Shown here piece by piece: positions 1 to 9,858 of a DNA stretch of 64,000 nucleotides. Source of the stretch: Cellulosimicrobium cellulans (lineage in GTDB: Bacteria; Actinomycetota; Actinomycetes; Actinomycetales; Cellulomonadaceae). The stretch's first letter is position 1, and each line of letters starts with the position of its first letter. The stretch covers positions 39,864 through 103,863 of the forward strand of contig NZ_BJNZ01000015.1 in NCBI RefSeq assembly GCF_006539945.1. The letters run 5' to 3'. Below the pieces are notes generated by a model, which worked only from the letters and a program-made list of their open reading frames with translations, was not told the DNA's origin and did not search any database. A program made the position numbers and the translations under genes.

Positions 1-1367
1 GCGACGGCGGCCGTGAACGCGAGCTGCGTGCCCGCCCCGGCGAGCAGCCAGCCCACCAGCGTCGCGACCGCGAGCACCACCACGACCGGGACGAACACGG
101 CCGAGATCCGGTCCGCGAGCCGCTGCACCGGGGCCTTGCCCGTCTGCGCCTGCGTGACGAGCCGTCCGATCTGCGCGAGCGTCGTCTCCTCGCCCACCCG
201 CGTCGCGCGGACCAGCAGCGCGCCCGCCGCGTTGACCGTCGCGCCCGTCACGTCGTCGCCCGGGCCGACGTCCACCGGCACCGGTTCGCCCGTGAGCAGC
301 GACGTGTCGACCGCGCTCGAACCCTCCAGCACCACGCCGTCCGTCGCGACCTTCTCGCCCGGCCGCACGACGAACACGTCGCCCACCGCGAGGTCCGCGA
401 CCGGGACGCGCTCGGTCACCCGCGCGCCGTCGGGGCCCGTGCGGGGCGAGCCGTCCGGCCCGAGCGCGACCCGCTCCGCGTCCTTCGCGCCCAGCTCGAG
501 CAGCGACCGCAGCGCGTCGCCCGCGCGCCGCTTCGACCGGTGCTCCGCGTACCGGCCGGCGAGCAGGAACGTCGTGACGACGGCCGCGACCTCGAAGTAC
601 AGCTCCGGCGGGCCCATCACGTCGCGGGACGGGATCAGCGTCGGCTGCATCCGCATCCCGAGCTCACCCGCGCCGCCGAGCAGCAGCGCCCACAGCGACC
701 ACAGCGTCGCCGCGACCACGCCGAGCGAGACCAGCGTGTCCATCGTCGACGCCCCGTGCCGCGCCGCGCGGAGCGCCGCCGTGTGGAACGGCCACGCGCC
801 CCACGTGACGACCGGCAGCGCGAGCGCCGCGACGACCCATTGCCACCCCGTGAACTGGAGCGCGGGGATCATCGAGACCGCGACCACCGGGACGGTCAGC
901 ACCGCCGCGACGCGCAGGCGCTGCAGCAGCATGGCGCCCCGGTCGGGTCCGGCGGCGGTCTCGCCCCCGCCCGTGGCCTGCGGGGTCGACGGCTGCTCGG
1001 TCATTTCTGCGACCGTCTCGCCTCGGTCGGCCGAGGCAGAACCCTGGTCCGCCGAGGGAGAACCGTGGTCGGTCGGGGCCTGGGTGGCGCGGCGGGTCGT
1101 GACGCGGGCGGTGTAGCCGGCCTTCTCGACCGCGGCGACGAGGTCGGCGTCGGTGACGTCGGCCGCGAGGACGACGTGCGCGTTCTCGAGCGGGAGGTTG
1201 ACCGTGGCGGTGACGCCCTCGACGCGGTTCAGCCGCTTCTCGACGCGCGCGACGCAGGACGCGCACGTCATGCCCTCGATCGCGAGGTCGACCTCGGCGA
1301 ACGGTCGGCCGTCGACGTCGCCCGGCGCGGTGGCGGTCGTCGGGGTGGGCGTGGGCTGGGCGGTCAT
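1..1367 (-). CDS. copA: Copper-translocating P-type ATPase, 5' part only
   Basis: This is the N-terminal 455 codons of a heavy-metal P1B-type ATPase that would pump Cu(I) out of the cytoplasm; the gene runs off the left edge, so the phosphorylation and ATP-binding motifs are outside the window. An HMA metal-binding domain with G-M-T-C-A-S-C lies at residues 32-38. Hydrophobic transmembrane segments follow from about residue 135, and the actuator-domain TGEP motif is visible near position 290. The ATG at 1365-1367 gives the expected N-terminus. It is the third gene of csoR-copZ-copA. The linker after the HMA domain (about residues 98-112) contains two translated copies of a 21-bp repeat (S-A-D-Q-G-S type heptapeptides) found elsewhere in the window. 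Family assignment is secure; copper specificity is inferred from the CxxC motif and the neighbours. Confidence 0.93.
   Translation of the reverse strand, partial: MTAQPTPTPTTATAPGDVDGRPFAEVDLAIEGMTCASCVARVEKRLNRVEGVTATVNLPLENAHVVLAADVTDADLVAAVEKAGYTARVTTRRATQAPTDHGSPSADQGSASADRGETVAEMTEQPSTPQATGGGETAAGPDRGAMLLQRLRVAAVLTVPVVAVSMIPALQFTGWQWVVAALALPVVTWGAWPFHTAALRAARHGASTMDTLVSLGVVAATLWSLWALLLGGAGELGMRMQPTLIPSRDVMGPPELYFEVAAVVTTFLLAGRYAEHRSKRRAGDALRSLLELGAKDAERVALGPDGSPRTGPDGARVTERVPVADLAVGDVFVVRPGEKVATDGVVLEGSSAVDTSLLTGEPVPVDVGPGDDVTGATVNAAGALLVRATRVGEETTLAQIGRLVTQAQTGKAPVQRLADRISAVFVPVVVVLAVATLVGWLLAGAGTQLAFTAAV
1033..1074 (+). repeat. Two 21-bp repeat units inside copA
   Basis: Two head-to-tail 21-bp units resemble the GAGGTAGAGCCCTGGTC repeats at 37828-37890, 38231-38314 and 51108-51252, with substitutions. 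They lie in frame in the copA linker and encode D-H-G-S-P-S-A and D-Q-G-S-A-S-A on the minus strand. Confidence 0.7.
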
Positions 1368-1511
1368 GCGGGTGACTCCTCGACGGGTGCTCGGGTGGAG
1401 GTCACGACGGCGGTCCGGGGTGGCGGACGTCGCGGCGTGCGCGCCCGTGGTGGGGACGGGCGGCGCGGGCCCGCGTCGCGGTGGCGACTGTCGGCCCGTG
1501 GGGTGCGGCCC

Positions 1512-1554
1512 GACGGCGGAGGCGGCCCCGCGCGGGCGAGGCGCCTCCGGCGTC
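1512..1554 (-). terminator. Hairpin downstream of copZ
   Basis: GC-rich inverted repeat with 13-bp arms (1512-1524 and 1542-1554, one mismatch) and a 17-nt loop, starting 19 bases past the copZ stop codon. It could end or attenuate transcription before copA. No U-run follows, so function is inferred from position only. Confidence 0.4.
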
Positions 1555-1573
1555 GGGCCGGGGGTGGGGCCGG

Positions 1574-1960
1574 TCAGGCGCGCGGCGGGACCTGGAGGTC
1601 GTAGGTCTTCGTGGCCGGGGCGGCGTCGTCGCCCGTGGACGCGCTCGGCGCGGTGCCGCAGCCGCACGCGCACGAGTGCGCCTCCTGCTTCTCGGCGGCC
1701 TGCTCGGCGTACTGGGCGGCCAGCGCGTCCTCCTGGACCTCGAACGAGGCGACCTCGTACCCGGCCTCGTCCACGGCCTCGCGCAGCGCGGCCTCGTCGA
1801 GCGGGTCGTCGGAGAAGACCGTGACCTCGGACGCGCCGCCGACGCGCAGCTCGACGCTCACGTTCTCGACTCCGGCGACGGCCTCGAGGTCCTTGGTGAC
1901 GTGCGCGACGCAGTTGCCGCAGGTCATGCCGGTGACGCCCAGGGTGGTGACGGTGCTCAT
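1574..1960 (-). CDS. copZ: CopZ-like copper chaperone with Cys-rich C-terminal tail
   Basis: This 128-residue protein begins with a heavy-metal-associated domain (residues 1-68) carrying G-M-T-C-G-N-C, the Cu(I)-binding CxxC loop. Such chaperones deliver copper to P-type ATPases. Typical CopZ proteins are about 68-70 residues, so this one has roughly 60 extra residues: an Ala/Glu/Gln-rich helical stretch and then H-S-C-A-C-G-C-G, which adds three cysteines and could form a second metal site. It sits between csoR and copA on the same strand. The extension is seen directly; a storage or sensing role for it would be inference. Confidence 0.88.
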   Translation of the reverse strand: MSTVTTLGVTGMTCGNCVAHVTKDLEAVAGVENVSVELRVGGASEVTVFSDDPLDEAALREAVDEAGYEVASFEVQEDALAAQYAEQAAEKQEAHSCACGCGTAPSASTGDDAAPATKTYDLQVPPRA

Positions 1961-1984
1961 GGTGCTCCTCGGTGGTGGGGTGGG

Positions 1985-2323
1985 TCAGCTGCGGACGAGG
2001 CGGGCGATGGCGTCGGCGGCCTCCTTGACCTTGGCCGCGCCCTCCTGCTCGGACTGGCGGGCCGCGTCGACGACGCAGTGGCCGAGGTGGTCCTCGACGA
2101 GGCCGATGCTCACGGCCTGGAGCGCCTTCGTGACGGCGGAGACCTGCGTGAGGATGTCGATGCAGTAGACGTCCTCGTCGATCATGCGGGCGATGCCGCG
2201 CACCTGGCCCTCGATGCGGCGCATGCGCTTGAGGTACGCCTCCTTGTCGGACGCGTAGCCGTGCGGACCGGTGTGCGCCGCGTGCTCGTGCTCGACGGCG
2301 GGGGCCTCGGTGGTGTCGGTCAT
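1985..2323 (-). CDS. csoR: CsoR-family copper-sensing transcriptional repressor
   Basis: This 112-residue DUF156/CsoR protein is an all-helical DNA-binding repressor released from its operator by Cu(I). The three copper ligands of the family are present at Cys54, His79 and Cys83, with the same spacing (25 and 4) as Cys36-His61-Cys65 of the Mycobacterium tuberculosis protein. The core begins at [12 protein letters not shown] His-rich N-terminal tail (residues 11-21) precedes it. It is the first gene of the csoR-copZ-copA operon, and two operator-like sequences lie 54-93 bp upstream of the start, so autoregulation is likely. Confidence 0.94.
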   Translation of the reverse strand: MTDTTEAPAVEHEHAAHTGPHGYASDKEAYLKRMRRIEGQVRGIARMIDEDVYCIDILTQVSAVTKALQAVSIGLVEDHLGHCVVDAARQSEQEGAAKVKEAADAIARLVRS

Positions 2324-2376
2324 GCTCTCCTCCTCGTCCAGGCGCGGTGCCGCGACCGTGGGTCGATCGTCGCCTC

Positions 2377-2416
2377 ATACCCCACCAGGGTAACCGATGG
2401 ATACCCCCCGAGGGTA
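2377..2416. promoter_or_regulatory. Two CsoR-type operators
   Basis: Two 16-bp pseudo-palindromes, ATACCCCACCAGGGTA (2377-2392) and ATACCCCCCGAGGGTA (2401-2416), are spaced 24 bp apart. Both match the known actinobacterial CsoR pattern (G/C-rich core flanked by TAC and GTA). They lie upstream of csoR and also face the plus-strand gene at 2562. Binding is inferred from sequence and position. Confidence 0.8.
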
Positions 2417-2561
2417 CGGCGCTCGTCGTCGCGCGACGACGGCGGTCGTGACACCTGTCATGGCCGCACGGTGACGGGTCCACCACCCGCGGTGAGCGGG
2501 CGCACTGTCGACGACCCCGCACCGCCGGGAGGCTGGAGGCACCCACTACGAGAGGCGCACC

Positions 2562-3044
2562 ATGACCGACATCGTCACCGGGCTCCAGGAGCTCACCCAG
2601 GGCCTTCCGCCCCTGCTGCGCTGGGTCGGAGTCCTCCTCGCGGGCGCGATCCCGTACGTCGAGGCCGAGGGAGCGGCGGTCCTGGGGGTCGTCGCCGGGG
2701 TGAACCCCGTCGTCGCGATCCTCGCCGCCGTCGTCGGCAACGCGATCGCCCTGGCGGTCGTCGTCTGGCTCATCGGGGCCGCGCGCTCGGGCGTCACGCG
2801 CGGGCGCACCGCGGAGACGTCGCCCAAGCGGCAGCGGATGCGCCAGGTCTTCGACCGCTACGGCGTGCCGGGCGTGAGCCTCCTGGGACCCCTGCTCCTG
2901 CCGAGCCACGTCACCGCAGCAGCGATGGTCGGGTTCGGCGCACCGCGCGCCCGCGTCTTCGCGTGGGGGGTCGCCGCGGTGACGGCCTGGGCCGTCGTGC
3001 TCGGCGTCGTCGTGCACCTCGGCGTGAGCGCGGCGGTCGCCTGA
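2562..3044 (+). CDS. Small multidrug-export/DedA-like membrane protein
   Basis: This 160-residue integral membrane protein has about four hydrophobic segments and an early [10 protein letters not shown] motif resembling the re-entrant G-A-I-P segment of the PF06695 (small multidrug export) family, related to DedA proteins. A polar charged loop at residues 75-100 (T-S-P-K-R-Q-R-M-R) precedes the last two segments. The start is ATG with GAGAGGCG upstream. The substrate is unknown; the multidrug name is a family label, not evidence of transport. It lies 145 bp from the CsoR-type boxes, so copper regulation is possible but untested. Confidence 0.65.
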   Translation: MTDIVTGLQELTQGLPPLLRWVGVLLAGAIPYVEAEGAAVLGVVAGVNPVVAILAAVVGNAIALAVVVWLIGAARSGVTRGRTAETSPKRQRMRQVFDRYGVPGVSLLGPLLLPSHVTAAAMVGFGAPRARVFAWGVAAVTAWAVVLGVVVHLGVSAAVA

Positions 3045-3174
3045 CGGGCTGCGCGGCGCCGCCGACGGCGGCCCGCGGCCCGCTCGGAGCAGCCCGGTCA
3101 CGGTGCTGTCACGGCCCCATCACGATTCGGAACTCGGCGCGCGAGGCCGCTGAGGCGCCCCTAGCCTCCCAAGC

Positions 3175-4275
3175 ATGGGCAGGGGAACCGGGGCAGGACG
3201 GGCGGTCCGCGCGACGGTCGTCGCGCTCGCGCTGGCGGGCGGGACGGTGGTCGCGGCACCGCCCGCCGTCGCGTGCGCGTGCGGCGGGCTCGTCGACGGG
3301 CCCGCGTACGACACGTCGGTCTCGCAGGAGACGGCCGTGCTCCAGTGGGACGGCACGACCGAGAAGATGCTGCTGGAGCTCGACGCGCTGTCGAACGCGC
3401 CGGAGGTCGGGCTGCTGCTGCCGACCCCCGCGCCGGCCGAGGTCGCGCTCGCCGACCCGCAGGTCTTCCGCGAGCTCGACGACCTCACGCGGCCCCGCGC
3501 CGTCGTCGCCGACCACCGGTGGTGGCCCGAGCTGGGGTTCGGCGCCGCGGGCGCCGACGGGGCGGGCGCCGGGGGCGTCGCGGTGCTCGACGAGGTCCGG
3601 CTCGGTCCGCTCGACGTCACGACGCTCGCGGCGACGGACCCGGGCGAGCTCGGGGCGTGGCTCACGGAGCGGGGGTTCCAGCTCCCCGAGTCGATCCAGA
3701 CCGCGCTCGCGCCGTACGTGAGCGAGGGCTGGTCGTTCGTCGCCGCCCGGCTCGCGCCGGAGGAGGCGGCCGCGTTCGACGGGACGCTCCAGCCCCTGCG
3801 CGTCACGTTCGCGAGCGGCTCGCTCGTCTACCCCATGCGCATGTCCGCCGTCGCCGACGACACCCAGAGCACGCGCACGTACGTGCTGGCCGACCACCGG
3901 GTCGACCGCACGGACGCGACCGCCGCGGCGCAGGAGCCCACGGTGCGGTTCGCGGGGCGCGTCGACCCGGCGTCGGTGAGCTCGGACGAGCTCGCCGCGC
4001 TCCTCGCCGACGGCAGCTTCGTCACGTCGCACGAGCAGGTCTTCACCGAGCCGGGGACGGAGATCGTCTCCGACTTCGTCTTCGAGCAGGCCGCGGCCGA
4101 CGTCGCGTACGCGCCGACCTTCGCGGTCGTGGCCGACAAGCGGATCGGCCCGTTCTTCGCCGGTCCCGTCCTCGCGTTCACGGCGGTGCTGGGCCTGGCC
4201 GCCCTCGTGGTCTGGTCGGGCCGACGGCGGCGCGCACCCGCGCCGGCCCTCGCGCCACGGCCCGCGCGGGCGTGA
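3175..4275 (+). CDS. DUF2330 domain-containing membrane-anchored protein
   Basis: This 366-residue protein has a signal peptide ending in the A-V-A-C-A-C-G-G sequence that opens the mature part of DUF2330 proteins, which keep paired cysteines just after cleavage. The extracellular domain follows (T-S-V-S-Q-E-T-A-V-L, then a V-G-L-L-L-P-T-P motif). Near residue 325 a single transmembrane helix leads to an Arg-rich cytoplasmic tail. It is therefore a type I, C-terminally anchored surface protein. No function is established for the family. It stands alone between two unrelated plus-strand genes. Confidence 0.78.
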   Translation: MGRGTGAGRAVRATVVALALAGGTVVAAPPAVACACGGLVDGPAYDTSVSQETAVLQWDGTTEKMLLELDALSNAPEVGLLLPTPAPAEVALADPQVFRELDDLTRPRAVVADHRWWPELGFGAAGADGAGAGGVAVLDEVRLGPLDVTTLAATDPGELGAWLTERGFQLPESIQTALAPYVSEGWSFVAARLAPEEAAAFDGTLQPLRVTFASGSLVYPMRMSAVADDTQSTRTYVLADHRVDRTDATAAAQEPTVRFAGRVDPASVSSDELAALLADGSFVTSHEQVFTEPGTEIVSDFVFEQAAADVAYAPTFAVVADKRIGPFFAGPVLAFTAVLGLAALVVWSGRRRRAPAPALAPRPARA

Positions 4276-4414
4276 GCGTCCGGCACGAGCGGGCGAATCG
4301 CGCGCTTCGCCGCGACACGCGGGATTCCTGGGTGTTCCATGGAGGCGAAGCGGGAGGCGACACAGGCCCCAGGCCGCCGGTGAGCCGGCCCGTCACCTAG
4401 CACGGGGAGTGACC

Positions 4415-5008
4415 ATGACGACGCAGGACCCGATCCTCACCGCCTTCTCCAGCACCGCGAAGCAGGTCTGGTACTGGCCAGTGCTCCGCGGGGTGCTCGC
4501 CATCCTCTTCGGCATCGTCGCGCTCGCGTGGCCGGACAAGACCGCGGCCGTGATCATCTGGGTGATCGGCATCTTCGCGGTCGTCGACGGCATCGTCGAG
4601 ATCATCGAGGGCATCCGGCGCCGCGGCACGGGCAGCGGCACCGCGTTCCTCGTGACCATGGGCGTCCTCAGCCTCGCCGTCGGCATCGTCCTGCTCGTGT
4701 GGCCGGGCAAGACCGCGATCGTCCTCACGTGGATCGTCGGGTTCTGGGCCGTCGTCTACGGGCTGTTCCAGACCGTCGCGAGCCTCGACCTGCGCAAGGT
4801 CCCCGGCAGCGGATGGGGCTGGGGCGTCTTCGCCGGCCTCCTGGGCCTCGTCTTCGGTCTGCTCGTGCTGTTCAACGTCAACGCCGGCCTGGTGTCGATC
4901 GTCTGGATCCTCGCGATCTTCGCGATCCTCTGGGGCGTCATGCTCATCGCGTTCGGCGTCCAGATCCGCTCGCTCGGCAGGCAGGCGGGCAAGGCCGCGA
5001 CCTACTGA
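4415..5008 (+). CDS. HdeD-family (DUF308) membrane protein
   Basis: This 197-residue protein has six hydrophobic segments in the repeated pattern of the HdeD/DUF308 family (R-G-V-L-A-I-L-F-G-I, then V-V-D-G-I-V-E-I-I-E-G-I). The family includes the E. coli acid-resistance protein HdeD, but most actinobacterial members are uncharacterised. The ATG at 4415 is preferred over the in-frame GTG at 4409, because GGGGAG lies about 7 bases before the ATG. A large palindrome (5059-5119) follows the gene and separates it from the convergent hemL. Confidence 0.82.
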   Translation: MTTQDPILTAFSSTAKQVWYWPVLRGVLAILFGIVALAWPDKTAAVIIWVIGIFAVVDGIVEIIEGIRRRGTGSGTAFLVTMGVLSLAVGIVLLVWPGKTAIVLTWIVGFWAVVYGLFQTVASLDLRKVPGSGWGWGVFAGLLGLVFGLLVLFNVNAGLVSIVWILAIFAILWGVMLIAFGVQIRSLGRQAGKAATY

Positions 5009-5058
5009 CGCGCGGCCCCCCGCCGGGGGCCGGGGCGCCCGAGCACGCGATCTCGCGC

Positions 5059-5119
5059 TGTCGAACACGACGTCGGTGTCGTTGTCCGCGGGATAACGAC
5101 ACCGACGTCGTGTTCGACA
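5059..5119. repeat. Large intergenic palindrome, GAACACGAC family, copy 1
   Basis: Perfect inverted repeat with 25-bp arms (5059-5083 and 5095-5119) and an 11-nt loop, between the convergent ends of the HdeD-like gene and hemL. It shares the CGAACACGAC...GTCGTT framework with the palindromes at 22127, 24969 and 63937. Position suggests a bidirectional terminator, but its length and dispersal also fit a REP-like element. Confidence 0.85.
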
Positions 5120-5179
5120 CCGTCCGGGGGGCGGGGACGGGGGGCGGGGGGGCAGGGGCCGGGTCGGGCCGGGTTCCGG

Positions 5180-6595
5180 TCAGGCCGGGGTGGCCTCCGC
5201 GGCGGCGCGGGCGGCCGCGGGGAAGGCGTCGAGGATGCGGCCGACCGCGGCGTCGTCGTGGGCCGCGGAGACGAACCACGCCTCGAACACCGACGGCGGC
5301 AGGCTCACGCCCGCGTCGAGCATCGCGTGGAAGAACGCCCGGTACCGGAACGTCTCCTGCGCCTGGGCCTGCGCGTAGTCCCGCACCCCGGCGCTCGCGG
5401 CGAGGTCGCCGAAGAACACGGAGAAGAGCGATCCCGCCCGCTGCACGCGGTGCGGCACACCCGCCGTGTCGAGCGCCGAGCCCACCGCGGACGACAGCAC
5501 GCCCGCGACCTCGTCCACGCGCGCGTACACGGCGTCGTCGGCGAGGCGCAGCGTCGCGAGACCGGCCGCGACGGCGACCGGGTTCCCCGACAACGTCCCC
5601 GCCTGGTAGACGGGCCCGAGCGGCGCGAGCTGGTCCATGACGGTCGCCGGACCGCCGACCGCCGCGACGGGCATCCCGCCGCCCACGACCTTGCCGAACG
5701 TGAACAGGTCGGGCGTGTAGCCGTCCGAGCCCTGACCGCGCAGGACGGCGTTCTCGAGCCCCCACCACCCGCTCGGGCCGACGCGGAAGCCCGTCAGCAC
5801 CTCGTCGAGGACCAGCAGCGCGCCGTGCGCCGCCGTGATGCGGCGCAGGCCCTCGTTGAAGCCCTCCGCCGGCGGGACGACGCCCATGTTGGCCGGCGAC
5901 GCCTCCGTGATGACGGCCGCGATCTCGGAGCCACGCTCCGCGAACGCCGCCTCGACCGCCGCGAGGTCGTTGTACGGGAGGACGAGCGTCTCGGCCGCCG
6001 TCGCCTCGGTGACCCCGGCCGAGCCGGGCAGGGCGAGCGTCGCGACGCCGGAGCCCGCCTCCGCGAGCAGAGCGTCGACGTGCCCGTGGTAGCAGCCCGC
6101 GAACTTCACGACGACGTCGCGCCCGGTCACGCCGCGCGCGAGGCGGATCGCGGTCATCGTGGCTTCCGTGCCCGTGGACACGAGGCGCACGCGCTCCGCG
6201 GCGGGGACCCGACGGCGGATCTCCTCCGCGAGCTCGACCTCGCCGAGCGTCGGCGCGCCGAACGACAGCCCCCGTGCCGCGGCCTCCTGGACCGCCCGCA
6301 CGACGTCCGGGTGCGCGTGACCGAGCAGCGCCGGGCCCCACGAGCACACGAGGTCCACGTACTCGCGCCCCGCGACGTCGGTCACGTACGGGCCCCGGGC
6401 GGAGGCCAGGAACCGCGGGTCGCCGCCGACGGAGCCGTAGGCGCGGACCGGCGAGCTCACGCCGCCCGGCAGCACGCCCTGCGCGCGCACGAACGCGGCG
6501 TGGTTGTCCGTCCCGCCCGCGCCCGGCGCGCCGAACAGCGCCGCGTTCTCCGCCTGCACGGCCTCCGCCGTCCCGAAGCCTCCGGTGTCCGTCAT
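5180..6595 (-). CDS. hemL: Glutamate-1-semialdehyde 2,1-aminomutase
   Basis: This PLP enzyme converts glutamate-1-semialdehyde to 5-aminolevulinate, completing the C5 route begun by HemA. The 471-residue sequence is full length and colinear with the family. It shows G-G-V-S-S-P-V-R near the N-terminus, the PLP phosphate loop S-T-G-T-E-A-T, L-V-L-D-E-V for the cofactor aspartate, and F-G-K-V-V-G-G-G with the Schiff-base Lys302. Its ATG overlaps the hemB stop by 4 bp (ATGA), so translation is probably coupled. It is the last gene of hemC-hemD-hemB-hemL. Confidence 0.97.
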   Translation of the reverse strand: MTDTGGFGTAEAVQAENAALFGAPGAGGTDNHAAFVRAQGVLPGGVSSPVRAYGSVGGDPRFLASARGPYVTDVAGREYVDLVCSWGPALLGHAHPDVVRAVQEAAARGLSFGAPTLGEVELAEEIRRRVPAAERVRLVSTGTEATMTAIRLARGVTGRDVVVKFAGCYHGHVDALLAEAGSGVATLALPGSAGVTEATAAETLVLPYNDLAAVEAAFAERGSEIAAVITEASPANMGVVPPAEGFNEGLRRITAAHGALLVLDEVLTGFRVGPSGWWGLENAVLRGQGSDGYTPDLFTFGKVVGGGMPVAAVGGPATVMDQLAPLGPVYQAGTLSGNPVAVAAGLATLRLADDAVYARVDEVAGVLSSAVGSALDTAGVPHRVQRAGSLFSVFFGDLAASAGVRDYAQAQAQETFRYRAFFHAMLDAGVSLPPSVFEAWFVSAAHDDAAVGRILDAFPAAARAAAEATPA

Positions 6596-7626
6596 GCCCG
6601 CGTCCTTCCGTCGTTCTCGTCCAGCCAGCCCGCGAGCTCCGTCGCCCAGTACGTGAGGATCACGTCCGCGCCGGCCCGCTTGATGCCCAGCACCGACTCC
6701 GTGATCGCGCCCCGCCGGTCGATCCAGCCGTTGGCGGCGGCCGCCTCGATCATCGCGTACTCGCCCGACACCTGGTACGCCGCGACCGGCACCGGGGACA
6801 TCTCCGCGACGGCGGCGAGCACGTCCAGGTACGACCCGGCGGGCTTCACCATGATCATGTCCGCGCCCTCGGCGAGGTCGAGGTCCGCCTCGCGCAGGCC
6901 CTCGCGGGCGTTGCCCGCGTCCATCTGGTACGTGCGGCGGTCACCCTGGAGGGCCGAGTCCACGGCCTCGCGGAACGGCCCGTAGAACGCGCTCGCGTAC
7001 TTCGCGGAGTACGCGAGGATGCCGACGTCGTCGAACCCGGCGGCGTCCAGCGCCTCGCGGATCACCGCGACCTGGCCGTCCATCATCCCGGACGGCGCGA
7101 CGACGTCGACGCCCGCGCGCGCCTGCGCGACGGCCATCGAGGCGTAGCGGGCGAGCGTCGCGTCGTTGTCGACGACGACACTCCCGTCGTGACCCTCGGC
7201 CAGCACGCCGCAGTGCCCGTGGTCGGTGAACTCGTCGAGGCACGTGTCCGCCATGACGACCGGCCCGCCGCCCGCGTGCTCGCGCGCCGCCTCGACCGCG
7301 ACCCGGATGCCGCGCTGCAGGATCCCGTCCTCGGCGTCCGCCTGCGTGCCGGTCGCGTCGCGCTCGGCGGGGATGCCGAAGAGCATGACGCCGCCGACCC
7401 CGGCGCGCGCGGCGTCGCGCACGGCGTCCGCGAGCGTCGCCTCGGTGTGCTGCACGACGCCCGGCATCGAGGAGATCGGGCGCGGCGCGTCCAGGCCCTC
7501 CTTGACGAACAGCGGCAGCACCAGGTCCGACGCGTGCACGCGCGTCTCGGTGACGAGCCGCCGCACGCGCGGGCTCGTGCGCAGGCGGCGCGGCCGGTGG
7601 TGCCCGACGGGGAGCTGGTGGGTCAC
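6592..7626 (-). CDS. hemB: Delta-aminolevulinic acid dehydratase (porphobilinogen synthase)
   Basis: It condenses two 5-aminolevulinate molecules to porphobilinogen. The 344-residue protein carries the metal-binding loop [14 protein letters not shown] and the two catalytic lysines in [10 protein letters not shown] and M-V-K-P-A-G. The GTG start at 7624-7626 is chosen because AAGGAG lies about 7 bases upstream and because it overlaps the hemD stop (GTGA). The open frame extends further upstream, but only as the antisense of hemD. Confidence 0.96.
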   Translation of the reverse strand: MTHQLPVGHHRPRRLRTSPRVRRLVTETRVHASDLVLPLFVKEGLDAPRPISSMPGVVQHTEATLADAVRDAARAGVGGVMLFGIPAERDATGTQADAEDGILQRGIRVAVEAAREHAGGGPVVMADTCLDEFTDHGHCGVLAEGHDGSVVVDNDATLARYASMAVAQARAGVDVVAPSGMMDGQVAVIREALDAAGFDDVGILAYSAKYASAFYGPFREAVDSALQGDRRTYQMDAGNAREGLREADLDLAEGADMIMVKPAGSYLDVLAAVAEMSPVPVAAYQVSGEYAMIEAAAANGWIDRRGAITESVLGIKRAGADVILTYWATELAGWLDENDGRTRA

Positions 7627-8681
7627 GAGGGGTCTCCTTCGGGGGTCGGGTCGGCAGGGGTCGTGCCCGCGGCCGGGGGAGCGGCTGGGCCGTCGGGCGG
7701 GGTGGCCGTGCGGGCGGCGGAGGCGGCGCTGGTGGCGGTGGTGCGGCTGGCGGCGAGCGCGTCGGTGAGCGCGGCGGCCAGGGCGGCGTCGGTCGGGCGG
7801 TCCGCGACCGCCTCGAGCCGCAGCCCGACGTCGCGCGCCGCCCGGGCGGTCGGGTCGCCGATCGCGACGCCCACGACGTCGTCGCGCGGCCCGAGCTGGC
7901 GCGCGATCTCGCGCGCGACGCTCCCCGAGGTGAGCACGACGGCGTCCACCGCGCCCGCGCGCCACGCCGCGACGACGTCCGGCGCGAGCGCGTGCGTGAC
8001 GGTGCGGTACACGGTGACGACGTGCGGGACGTACCCGAGGTCGTGCAGGCCGTCGTGCATCGTCGGCGCCGCGAGGTCCCCCTGCGGGAGCAGAACCAGG
8101 CCTCTACCTCGCGAGGTAGAGCCCTGGTTCGGCGAGGTAGAGGTGTGGTCGGTCGAGTCGAGGGCCGCGAAGGCGGCGACGAGGCCACGGGCGGAGTTCT
8201 CGTCGGGTTCGAGCTCGACGGCGATGCCCACGGCTTCGAGGGCGCGGCGGGTCGCGGGCCCGACGGCGGCCCAGCGGGCGTGGCGGGCGGCGTCCCCCAG
8301 GTCGACGCCCTGGCGGGCGGCGCTCGCGACGAGCTCGTCGATCGCGTTGACGCTCGTCACGACGACCCAGGCGAAGTCGCCGTGCGCGAGGCGGGCGACG
8401 GCGCCGTCCACCGGGGCGGTGTCCTCCACCCGGGCGCGCTCGATCGCGGGGCTGACGAGGACGCGCGCCCCGGCGTCGCGGAGCGTCGCCGCGAGCCCGG
8501 CGGCGCGCTCGGGCGCGCGCGGGACGAGGACCGTGCGGCCCGCGAGCGGCGCGCTCGCGCCGTGCCGGTTCGACGCCGGTCCGGCGGCCTCGGCGTCGCC
8601 GCGCGGCGTCGGCCGCTCCGGCGGGGGCGGCACGACGGGCGCGGGGCCGCGCGACGGGTCGCGCAGGGGGCCCGGGCTCAT
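7623..8681 (-). CDS. hemD: Uroporphyrinogen-III synthase
   Basis: It cyclises hydroxymethylbilane with D-ring inversion to uroporphyrinogen III. The 352-residue protein has the two-lobed HemD fold signals: V-L-V-P-R near residue 52, V-V-V-T-S-V-N-A near 107, and V-V-L-T-S-G-S-V-A in the second lobe. It is about 90 residues longer than typical (around 260), through a Pro/Arg-rich N-terminus, an Ala/Thr/Pro-rich tail and a linker (residues 175-194) encoded by three 21-bp repeat units, reading [13 protein letters not shown]. It overlaps hemC and hemB by 4 bp on each side. The repeat insertion lies where the two lobes connect, so folding should tolerate it. Confidence 0.9.
   Translation of the reverse strand: MSPGPLRDPSRGPAPVVPPPPERPTPRGDAEAAGPASNRHGASAPLAGRTVLVPRAPERAAGLAATLRDAGARVLVSPAIERARVEDTAPVDGAVARLAHGDFAWVVVTSVNAIDELVASAARQGVDLGDAARHARWAAVGPATRRALEAVGIAVELEPDENSARGLVAAFAALDSTDHTSTSPNQGSTSRGRGLVLLPQGDLAAPTMHDGLHDLGYVPHVVTVYRTVTHALAPDVVAAWRAGAVDAVVLTSGSVAREIARQLGPRDDVVGVAIGDPTARAARDVGLRLEAVADRPTDAALAAALTDALAASRTTATSAASAARTATPPDGPAAPPAAGTTPADPTPEGDPS
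8089..8154. repeat. 21-bp repeat units inside hemD, one inverted
   Basis: One inverted unit (8089-8110) is followed by two direct units (8113-8133 and 8134-8154) of the GAGGTAGAGCCCTGGTC family. The inverted and first direct units form an 18-bp-arm palindrome (8093-8130, one mismatch). All of it is translated in frame within hemD. Confidence 0.8.
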
Positions 8682-9778
8682 TCCGCCTCGCCGCGGTAGC
8701 CGCCGTCGCGGAGCTGCTCGCGCGCGGTCTCGACGGCGTGGTCCGGCGACGGGGCGGCGTCGGTGGCCGGGGCGGTTCCCGTCGCCGACCCGGCCGACCC
8801 GGCCCCGGTCTCGCGGAGCGGGGCGAGGCGCGCGGCGCCGTCGGCGAGGAGCGCGTCGGCGACGCGCACGCCGAGGGCGCGGGCGGCGTCGTCGCGCACG
8901 TCCTGCGACGACGCGCCGACAGGGACCGTCGTGCGACCGGAGTGCGTGAGCTGCTCGACGCCGTCGACCCGGGCGACGACGGCCGTCAGCGCGACCTCGC
9001 CGTCCTCGACCAGGGCGTGCGCGCCGACCGGCGCGGCGCAGCCGGCCTCGAGGCGGGCGAGGAGCGACCGCTCGGCGAGCACGGCGAGGCGCGTCGGCTC
9101 GTGGTCGAGGTCGTGCAGGGCACGCGCGAGCACGGGGTCGTCGAGCGACGACGTGCGCACCTCCACCGCGAGCGCGCCCTGCCCGGCGGCGGGCGCCATG
9201 ATCGCGGTGTCGATCACCTCGGACACCGCGTCGAGCCGACCGAGGCGTGCGAGCCCTGCGTAGGCGAGCACGACGGCGTCGAGGTCGGCGTCCGGGCCGA
9301 GCGCGCGGGCGAGGCGCGTGTCGACGTTGCCGCGGATGTCCACGACGTCGAGGTCGGGCCGCACGGAGCGGAGCTGCGCGGCCCGGCGCGGCGACCCGGT
9401 GCCGACGCGGGCCCCGCGCGGGAGCGTCGCGACGGTGAGGCCGCCGCGCGCGCACAGGACGTCGCGCGGGTTCTCGCGCTCCGGCGTCACGGCCGTCAGA
9501 CCGGGGGCGTGCTGGGTCGGGAGGTCCTTGAGCGAGTGGACCGCGACGTCGCAGCGGTCGTCGAGCAGCGCCTCGCGCAGCGCGGTGACGAACACGCCGG
9601 TGCCGCCCATCTGGGCGAGCGACCCGGTGAGGACGTCGCCGTCGGTGCGGATGCGCACGATCTCGACGTCCCGGCCGGTCAGCTCCTCGAGGCGTCGAGC
9701 CACGTGGCCGGTCTGGGTGGTCGCGAGGGCGCTGCCGCGCGTGCCCACGCGGAGGGGAGGGGTACCTGCAGGGCTCAC
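8678..9778 (-). CDS. hemC: Hydroxymethylbilane synthase (porphobilinogen deaminase)
   Basis: It polymerises four porphobilinogens into hydroxymethylbilane. The 366-residue protein starts with the conserved R-V-G-T-R-G-S-A-L-A and has the catalytic region V-H-S-L-K-D-L-P, the substrate-binding R-I-R-T-D-G-D and G-T-G-S-P-R-R-A-A-Q. Cys247 in L-E-A-G-C-A-A-P-V-G-A is the attachment site of the dipyrromethane cofactor. The C-terminus is about 50 residues longer than usual and Ala/Thr-rich. It is the first gene of the hemC-hemD-hemB-hemL run, and its stop overlaps the hemD start (ATGA). The promoter should lie in 9779-9952. Confidence 0.96.
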   Translation of the reverse strand: MSPAGTPPLRVGTRGSALATTQTGHVARRLEELTGRDVEIVRIRTDGDVLTGSLAQMGGTGVFVTALREALLDDRCDVAVHSLKDLPTQHAPGLTAVTPERENPRDVLCARGGLTVATLPRGARVGTGSPRRAAQLRSVRPDLDVVDIRGNVDTRLARALGPDADLDAVVLAYAGLARLGRLDAVSEVIDTAIMAPAAGQGALAVEVRTSSLDDPVLARALHDLDHEPTRLAVLAERSLLARLEAGCAAPVGAHALVEDGEVALTAVVARVDGVEQLTHSGRTTVPVGASSQDVRDDAARALGVRVADALLADGAARLAPLRETGAGSAGSATGTAPATDAAPSPDHAVETAREQLRDGGYRGEAE

Positions 9779-9858
9779 GGTCCCAGTCTCTCCCCACTTC
9801 GGCGGTGCACGGAAATGCGCACGTCACGGCGGGGGAAATGCGCGCGGGAGTGACGTGG

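Noticed and set aside
13..1116. Plus-strand open frame at the left edge
   Set aside because: It is antisense to copA, whose minus-strand frame shows an HMA domain and TGEP motif.
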